Assembly (NCBI RefSeq): GCF_039233145.1
Contig: NZ_CP136419.1
Coordinates: 2,578,001 to 2,642,000, forward strand
Direction of reading: 5' to 3'
Source: Moorella humiferrea
Lineage (GTDB): Bacteria > Bacillota > DSM-521 > Neomoorellales > Neomoorellaceae
Length of the DNA: 64,000 nucleotides
The position numbers and the translations under genes were made by a program. The notes beneath the pieces were generated by a model that was given only the letters and a program-made list of their open reading frames with translations, did not search any database and was not told the DNA's origin. Below, piece by piece: positions 57,497 through 64,000 of this stretch. Each line of letters opens with the position of its first letter. Position 1 is the first letter of the stretch.

Positions 57497-58237
57497 TTAT
57501 AAGGAGCCACAGTATCGCTGGCGGACGACTTCATACATCAAAACAGCTGCGGCGGCGGCAATATTTAATGAATTAACCTTACCGCGCATGGGCAGCCGAA
57601 TGGTAAAGTCGCAGCGTTTCCTTACTAGCGGCGAGAGGCCGCGCCCTTCGCTGCCAAAAACCAGGACCAGGGGTACGGTTAAATCGCTGGCGAAGGCCAA
57701 CTTTTCGCCGTCACCCTCTGCCCCAATGGCCCAAAGACCGCTGTCCTTTAATTTTACGATGGTCTGGGCCAGATTGGCGACCCTGGCCACGGCGAGGTAT
57801 TCCAGGGCCCCCGCGGCGGTACGGGCCACCGCGGCAGTTAATCCCGCCGCACGTCGCCGGGGAATAATCACGCCGTGGGCCCCGGCGGCTTCGGCAGAGC
57901 GCAGCACGGCCCCCAGGTTGTGGGGATCGGTGACCTGATCGAGCATAATCAAAAAGGGGGCTTCTCCTTTTTTCTGCGCCAGGGCCAAGAGGTCTTCTAC
58001 CTCAACATAACCTTTGGCGGCGGCCAGGGCGACAACACCTTGATGGCGTTCCCCCACCATTTTGTCAAGGACGTTTCTGTCTACCCGCTGGACGGGAACG
58101 CCGCAAGTTCGGGCCAGGGACAAGATCTCCCCGATTATCTCGCCTTCCAGCCTTTCGGCCATGAGAATCTTATGCAAATCGCGCCCGGCCCGCAGGGCCT
58201 CCCTAACTTGATTCCTGCCCGCGATTATATCTTCCAT
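57497..58237 (-). CDS. rlmB: 23S rRNA (guanosine-2'-O)-methyltransferase RlmB-like
   Basis: SPOUT (SpoU/TrmH) methyltransferase, 246 residues. A substrate-binding domain (EDIIAGRNQVREALRAGRDL) precedes the knot domain with DQVTDPHNLGAVLRSAEAAG, LVFGSEGRGLSPLV and LPMRGKVNSLNIAAAAAVLM. ATG preferred over the GTG just before it, since GGAGG lies 7 nt upstream of ATG. Overlaps the thyX stop by one base. It may also be the tRNA-type paralogue TrmH. Confidence 0.94.
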   Translation of the reverse strand: MEDIIAGRNQVREALRAGRDLHKILMAERLEGEIIGEILSLARTCGVPVQRVDRNVLDKMVGERHQGVVALAAAKGYVEVEDLLALAQKKGEAPFLIMLDQVTDPHNLGAVLRSAEAAGAHGVIIPRRRAAGLTAAVARTAAGALEYLAVARVANLAQTIVKLKDSGLWAIGAEGDGEKLAFASDLTVPLVLVFGSEGRGLSPLVRKRCDFTIRLPMRGKVNSLNIAAAAAVLMYEVVRQRYCGSL

Positions 58238-58926
58238 CACATTTCCTCCCGGACACGCCGGCGCACGACCGCCGCTCGTCCGCAGCTGGCAGAACCTTCA
58301 TAGCAGACCCCCTCTGTCTCACAGGAAGGTCCGGCATAGCTGAAAATTAGTGGGGCCACCTTACGTACTTCTTCCCTCATCTTCAGGGCCAGCTCCCTTA
58401 TTTCCCACTGGGCGCGCCGACAGCATCGCAGCCGGAAAAAGTTGAAGAGACTGCGGGCGTTAAAGGTGCAGACCAGCTTCGTTTCGCAGGCGTTCGGCAG
58501 GAGGTAGCGGGCGTCTTCCCGGGGCACCAGTTCTTGTAATTCATGATATGCCCTTTGTAAAACCTTCATGCATTCCTGATAGCGGGCCAGGGCCGCGGGC
58601 ACGGCGGCGATGCTGGGGGGTATGATAAATTCAAAGCCGTCTTCGTTTACGTACCGCTGGGATTTTTGGGAGTAGGAGGCCATGCGGTGTCTTACCAGCT
58701 GGTGGGTGAGAACGCGGCTCACCCCTTCAATGGCAAAGGTAAAGGTTATATGCTCCAGGGGAGAGTCGTGGCCCCGGGAAATTAAAAGGCGCAACAGTTT
58801 ATCAACTTCTTCCCGGGACATTGCCGCAAGGAGCTGGCCGGCCCCCCGTGGGGAATAACAGAGACGGGCTGCCGCCGCCACAAGGCGCTCTGGCTCCGGG
58901 GTATGGCTTATTAGTTCAACCTGCAT
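58237..58926 (-). CDS. thyX: Flavin-dependent thymidylate synthase
   Basis: Makes dTMP from dUMP with FAD, NADPH and methylene-tetrahydrofolate. It has 229 residues; the ThyX motif is [11 protein letters not shown] (residues 79-89), and [19 protein letters not shown] precedes it. 1 nt before mrnC and coupled to rlmB. Its presence in this conserved operon replaces what in many relatives is just mrnC-rlmB. Confidence 0.97.
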   Translation of the reverse strand: MQVELISHTPEPERLVAAAARLCYSPRGAGQLLAAMSREEVDKLLRLLISRGHDSPLEHITFTFAIEGVSRVLTHQLVRHRMASYSQKSQRYVNEDGFEFIIPPSIAAVPAALARYQECMKVLQRAYHELQELVPREDARYLLPNACETKLVCTFNARSLFNFFRLRCCRRAQWEIRELALKMREEVRKVAPLIFSYAGPSCETEGVCYEGSASCGRAAVVRRRVREEM

Positions 58927-58927
58927 C

Positions 58928-59323
58928 TTATTCCTCTCCCTCCCGGGATTCCGCTAGGTGGAATATTATCCCCGTAAGTTCTTCCAGCCGATGCCAGTCG
59001 CCTTTGAGATACAGATAGCCGAAGAGAGTCTCCAGGGCCGTGCTTGAGTGATATTCCCCGGGCAAAACATTGCGCGGTATATGTCCTGGTCGGGCATTTC
59101 GTCCCCGGCGCAAAATATCCTTTTCCGCATCCGTTAAATAGGCTTCCAGCGCCGGTACCAGCCGGGCCTGGGTGGTGGCCCGCACTAAGGCTACGGCGGA
59201 CTGGTGTAACTGTACCGGCCGGGCGGGACCGCGGCGGAGCAAATGGGTGCGGATCATCAGTTCATACACGGCGTCTCCGATGTACGCCAGAACCAGGGGC
59301 GATAACCCGGCAACGTTGTCCAT
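58928..59323 (-). CDS. mrnC: Mini-ribonuclease III
   Basis: RNase III catalytic domain without a dsRNA-binding domain, 131 residues; trims 23S rRNA ends in Bacillus. [20 protein letters not shown] holds the catalytic Asp/Glu, and [19 protein letters not shown], then [16 protein letters not shown]. 10 nt after cysS. Confidence 0.95.
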   Translation of the reverse strand: MDNVAGLSPLVLAYIGDAVYELMIRTHLLRRGPARPVQLHQSAVALVRATTQARLVPALEAYLTDAEKDILRRGRNARPGHIPRNVLPGEYHSSTALETLFGYLYLKGDWHRLEELTGIIFHLAESREGEE

Positions 59324-59333
59324 GGCCAGCTCC

Positions 59334-60764
59334 TTAACTCTTCCTCCAGCGGGGGCCGTGGGGCGTATCCTCGATGGTTATCCCCAATTCTTTAAGGCGA
59401 TCGCGTATGGCATCGGCAGTAGCCCAGTCTTTGCGGCGCCGCGCCTCCTGCCGGATATCTAAAATAATTTCCATCAAACCCTCGAGGAATTTTTCATCAC
59501 CCTGGCGGCGATCGCTGCCGAAAAGGCCCATTACTTCCCCGCCCAATTCTTCATAAACGACGGCCGCCCTGTCAACGGCCAAAGGATTGGGAGGGGTCGT
59601 CCCACCTAGATAGACGTTTATTTCCCTGGCCAGCTCGTAGAGGGCGGCCAGGGCCCGCGCCGTATTAAAGTCGTCCTCCATGGCCTCTAAAAACTCCCGA
59701 CGCAGCTCTTCCATCCGTTCGAGGAGGGTCTTGTCTCTGGAGTTTAGCTCCACGCTCCCCATCCCGGCGAAGCGGCCACGGGTTTCGTTTAAAAGCCGAC
59801 GGGTGTTTTCCAGCCGTTCCAGGCCCTTTTCCGCAGCTGTAAGTCCGGCGTCATCAAAGTCAATGGGGCTGCGGTAATGGGTGGCAAGCAAAAACAGGCG
59901 GACGGCCAGGGGGCGAAAACGGCTGATGATATCCCTCACTAGGAAGAAATTCCCTTTTGATTTGGACATCTTATCTTGATTTACAGTAATAAAACCGTTA
60001 TGCAACCAATAGCGGGCAAAGGTGGAGCCCGTCATTGCCTCCGCCTGGGCGATCTCATTCTCGTGATGGGGAAAGATGAGATCAGCACCGCCGCCGTGGA
60101 TGTCAAACCCTGGCCCTAAATATTTTAAGGCCATGGTAGAGCATTCGATGTGCCAGCCCGGTCGTCCCGGTCCCCACGGGCTTTCCCATGCGGGCTCATC
60201 AATGCCGGCGGCCTTCCAAAGGGCAAAATCCAGGGGATTTCGTTTGGCCGCATTGATCTCTATCCTTGCTCCCGCCCGCATCTCGCCCAGGCTGCGTTTG
60301 GAAAGGCGGCCGTAGGCAGGAAATTTTTCTACTTCAAAGTATACATCTCCTCCGACCTCATAGGCAAAACCGCGGCGCATCAGCTCTTGAATTGCGGCGA
60401 TGATGTCGCCGATGTGCTGGCTTACCCGGGGATAAAAGGTCGCCCGCTTTACATTTAGGGCATCGGCGTCGTTAAAAAATTCGCGGATATAACGTTCGGC
60501 AAGGTTCAGGGCCGGCACGCCTTCCTCCCGGGCTCTGTTAATCACCTTGTCGTCTATGTCGGTGAAGTTCTGGACGTAAACGACTTCGTAATTACGGTAC
60601 TCCAGATAGCGGCGCAGGGTATCGAAAACCACCAGGGGCCGGGCATTACCCAGATGGATGTAGTTATAGGTGGTAGGACCGCAGACGTACATCCGCACCC
60701 GGCCCGGCTCAGACGGAGTGAATTCTTCCTTTTTTCCCGTCAGGGTATTGTAGAGGTGCATCAT
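59334..60764 (-). CDS. cysS: Cysteinyl-tRNA synthetase
   Basis: Class I synthetase, 476 residues. [16 protein letters not shown] (zinc Cys and HIGH-type motif), zinc ligands in [14 protein letters not shown] and [13 protein letters not shown], and [10 protein letters not shown]. The ATG ([10 protein letters not shown]) follows GGAGGCCGGTA. The gene start lies in the last 56 nt of cysE, so the two are coupled and both are downstream of the Cys T-box. Confidence 0.97.
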   Translation of the reverse strand: MMHLYNTLTGKKEEFTPSEPGRVRMYVCGPTTYNYIHLGNARPLVVFDTLRRYLEYRNYEVVYVQNFTDIDDKVINRAREEGVPALNLAERYIREFFNDADALNVKRATFYPRVSQHIGDIIAAIQELMRRGFAYEVGGDVYFEVEKFPAYGRLSKRSLGEMRAGARIEINAAKRNPLDFALWKAAGIDEPAWESPWGPGRPGWHIECSTMALKYLGPGFDIHGGGADLIFPHHENEIAQAEAMTGSTFARYWLHNGFITVNQDKMSKSKGNFFLVRDIISRFRPLAVRLFLLATHYRSPIDFDDAGLTAAEKGLERLENTRRLLNETRGRFAGMGSVELNSRDKTLLERMEELRREFLEAMEDDFNTARALAALYELAREINVYLGGTTPPNPLAVDRAAVVYEELGGEVMGLFGSDRRQGDEKFLEGLMEIILDIRQEARRRKDWATADAIRDRLKELGITIEDTPHGPRWRKS

Positions 60765-61419
60765 TACCGGCCTCCAGTTCCTCAATCCTTCGTTCCAAAC
60801 GTTGAATCTGCCGCTGCAGGCAGAGGAGCATTTCCGCCACGGGATCCGGCAGTTCGTCGTGGCGCAAATCGATTTCACTGACCTCCGCATCGGCTATTTT
60901 ACGTCCGTTGCGCACGACTACTTTACCCGGTACCCCGACCACCGTGCAGTTGGCGGGGACATCCCGTAATACCACCGAGCCTGCGCCTATTTTAACGTTG
61001 TCGCCAATGGTGATATTGCCTAAAACCTTGGCGCCGGCGCTGATTACCACGTTGTTGCCGATGGTGGGATGCCTTTTGCCCTTTTCTTTGCCCGTACCTC
61101 CCAAGGTAACTCCCTGGTACAAGGTAACGTTGTTACCGATTTCTGCAGTCTCGCCGATAACCACTCCCATACCGTGGTCAATAAAGATGCCTTCTCCAAG
61201 TTTGGCTCCCGGATGGATTTCTATACCGGTCAGGAAGCGGTTTATCTGGGATATAAACCTGGCCAGCAGCTTCATGCCGTGATTGTAAAAGAAATGGGCT
61301 ATGCGGTGCAGCAGCACGGCATGAAACCCCGGATAGCAGAGGATTACTTCCAAAATGCTCCGGGCGGCCGGGTCGCGCTGAAAAATGACTTCAATGTCTT
61401 TTTTGAGCTGCCGCCACAC
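60709..61419 (-). CDS. cysE: Serine O-acetyltransferase
   Basis: First step of cysteine synthesis from serine; 236 residues. An N-terminal helical part precedes the hexapeptide left-handed beta helix ([20 protein letters not shown], active His), then [19 protein letters not shown]. The C-terminal 30 residues form a predicted coiled coil ([20 protein letters not shown]). The start is GTG after GGAGGAATTAAGCC. Controlled by the T-box upstream. Confidence 0.97.
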   Translation of the reverse strand: MWRQLKKDIEVIFQRDPAARSILEVILCYPGFHAVLLHRIAHFFYNHGMKLLARFISQINRFLTGIEIHPGAKLGEGIFIDHGMGVVIGETAEIGNNVTLYQGVTLGGTGKEKGKRHPTIGNNVVISAGAKVLGNITIGDNVKIGAGSVVLRDVPANCTVVGVPGKVVVRNGRKIADAEVSEIDLRHDELPDPVAEMLLCLQRQIQRLERRIEELEAGNDAPLQYPDGKKGRIHSV

Positions 61420-61444
61420 GGCTTAATTCCTCCCCCTCGGCTAA

Positions 61445-61713
61445 ATTAAAAGGCCTCTCATCCCCTCAGGGACGAAAGGCCGCGGTTCCACCCTGTTTGG
61501 AGACAATGTCTCCCCCTCGGCGGGCAACAATTTGCCCCGGCCTTTAACGGGGCCGACCGGCAGAACCTACTGTCCTTTCGGTCCTGCAGCTCCCAGGAGC
61601 ACTTCAGCGACCGGTATCCAGGGCCGCTTTCAGCCTTTGGCGACCCCTCTCTGTTGACCCTTGGTACGCCTACTCTTCCTGCTCATTGCCGTTGCAACTG
61701 TAAATTTTAAGCC
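61445..61713 (-). promoter_or_regulatory. T-box riboswitch leader of cysE-cysS, Cys (UGC) specifier
   Basis: T-box AGGGTGGAACCGCGG at 61494-61480, then a terminator of about 13 bp with T4 (61481-61448). In stem I the 5' side has GAGTAGG and the 3' side GAAG-UGC at 61601-61599, the same layout as in the aroF leader; UGC is a Cys codon, fitting the genes. Uncharged tRNA-Cys would raise both synthesis and charging of cysteine. Confidence 0.95.
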
Positions 61714-61719
61714 AAATTA

Positions 61720-61749
61720 ATTATACTGCCGGCATCGCATCGCTGTCAA
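61720..61749 (-). promoter_or_regulatory. Consensus promoter of the Cys T-box transcript, inside the end of ispF
   Basis: TTGACA (61749-61744) and TATAAT (61725-61720), 18 bp apart, both perfect. The -35 box lies in the ispF codons for LLDS and the stop TAA is part of the -10 box. Confidence 0.88.
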
Positions 61750-62218
61750 GTAACAGCACAGAGGCCTGGGCGGCTATCCCTTCTTCCCGTCCCGTAAAGC
61801 CTAAACCCTCGGTAGTGGTGGCTTTAATGCTGATGCTATCTATGGGGACCTCCAGGGCTTTAGCGATGCGCTCCCGCATTTGCGGGATAAAGGGAGCCAG
61901 TTTGGGCCGCTCGGCAATTATGACGGTATCGGCGTTGCCCAGGCGATAGCCCGCCCTTTTAACCATACGATAAACCTCTTGTAAAAGACACAGGCTGTCG
62001 GCATCTTTGTAGCGGGGGTCGCCCGGAGGAAAGTGGCCGCCTATGTCCCCCAGGGCCGCTGCCCCCAGCAGGGCGTCGGCCAGGGCGTGAAGAAGTACAT
62101 CGGCATCCGAGTGTCCTTCCAACCCAAGATCGTGAGGGATCGTCACGCCCCCCAGAATTAAAGGGCGATGTGGCACAAAACGATGGACGTCAAAACCGCA
62201 GCCTATCCGCAACTCCAT
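61721..62218 (-). CDS. ispF: 2-C-methyl-D-erythritol 2,4-cyclodiphosphate synthase
   Basis: MEP pathway of isoprenoid synthesis. It has 165 residues: metal ligands in GFDVHRF and in the later GDIGGHFPP region; [20 protein letters not shown] and [18 protein letters not shown]. Overlaps ispD by 16 nt, so the two consecutive steps are co-translated. Confidence 0.97.
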   Translation of the reverse strand: MELRIGCGFDVHRFVPHRPLILGGVTIPHDLGLEGHSDADVLLHALADALLGAAALGDIGGHFPPGDPRYKDADSLCLLQEVYRMVKRAGYRLGNADTVIIAERPKLAPFIPQMRERIAKALEVPIDSISIKATTTEGLGFTGREEGIAAQASVLLLDSDAMPAV

Positions 62219-62901
62219 TCACCCGCCAGGATAGCCCGGGCCAGGATCATATCGCCGGGCGTGGTGATTTTTATATTTATCTCTTCCCCGTAGACTAAAC
62301 GCACCGGGTATCCGGCCTTTTCCACCAGGGACGCGTCGTCGGTGGCCGTCCAGCCGTTTTCCTTCGCTTTGCTGTAGGCGTCGACAAGCCATTCCCGGCG
62401 AAAGACCTGGGGCGTCTGCACCGACCACAGCCCCTCCCGCACCAGGGTGGCGGTTACTATACCTTCTTCATTTCCCCGTTTAATAGTTTCTTTGACCGGC
62501 AGGGCCGCCACGGCGGCTCCGGTTTTCCCGGCGGCGTCGACCACCCGTGCCAAAAGGGCCAGACTTAAAAAAGGCCGTGCACCGTCATGCACGGCCACCC
62601 ATTCCGCCGGCGGGGCTACCGCTTTAAGACCGGCGGCAACGGAATCCTGCCTCTCCTCCCCGCCGGCGACTATTTCTTTGACCTTGCGGAAGGGACCTGC
62701 GGCCACTATTTCCCGGCAGAGGTGAATATCCTCCCCGCGGGTAACAATAATAACTTCATCTACCAGCGGCGAAGCTTCAACGACGGCCAGGGAATAGGCC
62801 AGGACGGGTTTATCTCCCAAAGGCATGTAGACCTTGTTGCCTCCCGCCCCCATACGGCGGCCCTGTCCGGCGGCGGCTATAATGAAACTCAAGAAAGGCA
62901 C
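62203..62901 (-). CDS. ispD: 2-C-methyl-D-erythritol 4-phosphate cytidylyltransferase
   Basis: 232 residues; uses CTP to form CDP-methylerythritol. [20 protein letters not shown] at the nucleotide site, [10 protein letters not shown] and [20 protein letters not shown]. The start is GTG within the last 13 nt of the yacL-like gene. Confidence 0.96.
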   Translation of the reverse strand: MPFLSFIIAAAGQGRRMGAGGNKVYMPLGDKPVLAYSLAVVEASPLVDEVIIVTRGEDIHLCREIVAAGPFRKVKEIVAGGEERQDSVAAGLKAVAPPAEWVAVHDGARPFLSLALLARVVDAAGKTGAAVAALPVKETIKRGNEEGIVTATLVREGLWSVQTPQVFRREWLVDAYSKAKENGWTATDDASLVEKAGYPVRLVYGEEINIKITTPGDMILARAILAGEWSCG

Positions 62902-64000
62902 TGGTACTCACCCCGTTCCAGGGTCTGGTGATTGGAGCCGGCCTTCCTTTCCGGACCTTTGGGACGGGCAAAAATCATCCTACCGGCCGCCGTTTGCAAA
63001 ACGCTGGTCACTACCACGGCAATGGTCTGGCCGATATACCGGCGGCCGTTTTCAACGACAATCATCGTACCGTCGTCCAGGTAGGCTACGCCTTGACCGA
63101 TCTCTTTACCGTCTTTAATAACCTGGACCGTCATTTCTTCTCCCGGCAGAACGACGGGTTTAACAGCATTGGCCAGCTCGTTGATATTTAAAACCCTTAC
63201 GCCCTGAAGTTCGGCGACCTTGTTAAGGTTAAAGTCGTTGGTCAAAATGGGGGCGCCCAGTTTTTGGGCCAGGCGGACCAGTTTGCTGTCCACTTCCGAC
63301 AGGTCATCAAAGTCGACTTCCAGAACCTTAACGCTAACTCCCATTTCCTTGCGAATTTTATTTAAAATATCGAGGCCGCGGCGGCCGCGGTTGCGTTTTA
63401 ACAGATCGGAAGAATCGGCAATATGGCGTAATTCCTCCAGGACAAAGGACGGTATGATCATGGTCCCTTCCAGGAAGCCGCTCTTTAAAATATCGGCGAT
63501 GCGGCCGTCGATGATGACGCTGGTATCGAGTATTTTGGCCCCGCTTCTGCCGCCCTCCTTGCCACCTTCTACCTTGATCCTGTCTCGCTCCCTTCCACCC
63601 AGCCTCGGGATGAGATTAAACAACCCCCAGACCTCGTCTTTCCTTTTCGTACCCAGGCTCCAGCCCAGGTAACCCAAGAAAAGGCTGCCGGCCATGGGAA
63701 TGTAGGGTCCTACAAAGGGCAGATGAAAAAAAGAAGCCCCCAATAAATTGGCAATGATAAGACCAAAAATAAGTCCCAAGGACCCGCTTACTATATCCTG
63801 GGCCGGCAGGCGCTGCAGCCTTCCTTCTAGCCAGCGTGTCGACTGGGTGACAAAATCTATCAAACGCCCCGACAGTACATATCCTATAAATGCGGCCATC
63901 AGGGTCACCAGGCCGAGGAGGGTTAACTTAAGTCCAGGCAGGGGGCTCGTCCCCCAGTTCTGCTGCCAGACGGCCAGGACCAGCTGCGTGGCGTAAAAGC
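62889..64000 (-). CDS. YacL-like membrane PIN/TRAM domain protein (5' end outside window)
   Basis: At least 370 residues; the frame is open to the window edge, and a GTG at 63908 is an alternative start, less likely because it would fall inside the first hydrophobic segment. About four membrane helices are followed by a PIN nuclease domain ([47 protein letters not shown]) and a C-terminal TRAM domain ([20 protein letters not shown]). The yacL-ispD-ispF order is typical for Firmicutes. Probably an RNase at the membrane; target unknown. Confidence 0.92.
   Translation of the reverse strand, partial: FYATQLVLAVWQQNWGTSPLPGLKLTLLGLVTLMAAFIGYVLSGRLIDFVTQSTRWLEGRLQRLPAQDIVSGSLGLIFGLIIANLLGASFFHLPFVGPYIPMAGSLFLGYLGWSLGTKRKDEVWGLFNLIPRLGGRERDRIKVEGGKEGGRSGAKILDTSVIIDGRIADILKSGFLEGTMIIPSFVLEELRHIADSSDLLKRNRGRRGLDILNKIRKEMGVSVKVLEVDFDDLSEVDSKLVRLAQKLGAPILTNDFNLNKVAELQGVRVLNINELANAVKPVVLPGEEMTVQVIKDGKEIGQGVAYLDDGTMIVVENGRRYIGQTIAVVVTSVLQTAAGRMIFARPKGPERKAGSNHQTLERGEYQCLS

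Overview
The window is a gene-dense piece of a moderately GC-rich, Gram-positive, spore-forming, anaerobic-type Firmicute genome. The gene content and order fit a thermophilic clostridium of the Moorella group (inference). Supporting signs are the clostridial str-S10-spc-alpha gene order, sigma-H, a SCIFF peptide with its radical SAM maturase, a CBS-domain pyrophosphatase without a DRTGG domain, ThyX instead of ThyA, T-box leaders, frequent TTG/GTG starts after strong Shine-Dalgarno sites, and Zn-ribbon forms of S4, S14, L24, L33 and L36. Almost everything is on the minus strand, so transcription runs from high to low coordinates. Only two adjacent genes (52,987-54,015) are on plus.

In order of transcription, 64,000-56,200 holds a housekeeping block: a YacL-like PIN/TRAM protein (cut by the window edge), ispD-ispF, a cysteine T-box driving cysE-cysS-mrnC-thyX-rlmB-rae1, then sigH with its own promoter. 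A small tRNA operon (Tyr-fMet-Thr) follows, with a clear promoter and terminator. Next come a divergent YchF-like NTPase, four very short genes for hydrophobic peptides (three share nearly the same tail), and the two plus-strand genes (Nudix hydrolase and a 4-TM transporter).

From 52,777 down to 16,900 lies the transcription/translation supercluster: tuf (copy 2), rpmG-secE-nusG-rplK-rplA, an L10 leader, rplJ-rplL, then a strong promoter for rpoB-rpoC, an L7Ae-like gene, rpsL-rpsG-fusA-tuf (copy 1), the complete S10, spc and alpha operons with secY-adk-map-infA, the ECF transporter core (ecfA1-ecfA2-ecfT), truA, and rplM-rpsI. The 48-residue SCIFF precursor gene sits 15 nt after rpsI, followed by a hairpin and the maturase gene scfB.

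The last part (15,200-1) carries an M23/LysM/G5 envelope protein, trxB with a small CopZ-like protein, a membrane-anchored HEXXH peptidase, an HtrA-like protease with rlmH, the CBS pyrophosphatase, an MFS transporter with a palindrome in its promoter, DAHP synthase under a phenylalanine-type T-box, DUF1934-argS-pyrG, a FemX-like aminoacyltransferase, and the start of alr.

The most unusual points are a Cys-rich insertion (CxCx4CxxC) in the G domain of both identical EF-Tu copies, a SCIFF precursor with five instead of six cysteines that keeps a Cys and a Thr five residues apart, the tandem hydrophobic micropeptides, an initiator tRNA with a U1-A72 pair, and a consensus promoter for the Cys T-box buried in the last codons of ispF. 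All family assignments are from reading the sequence and memory of families; no searches were run.
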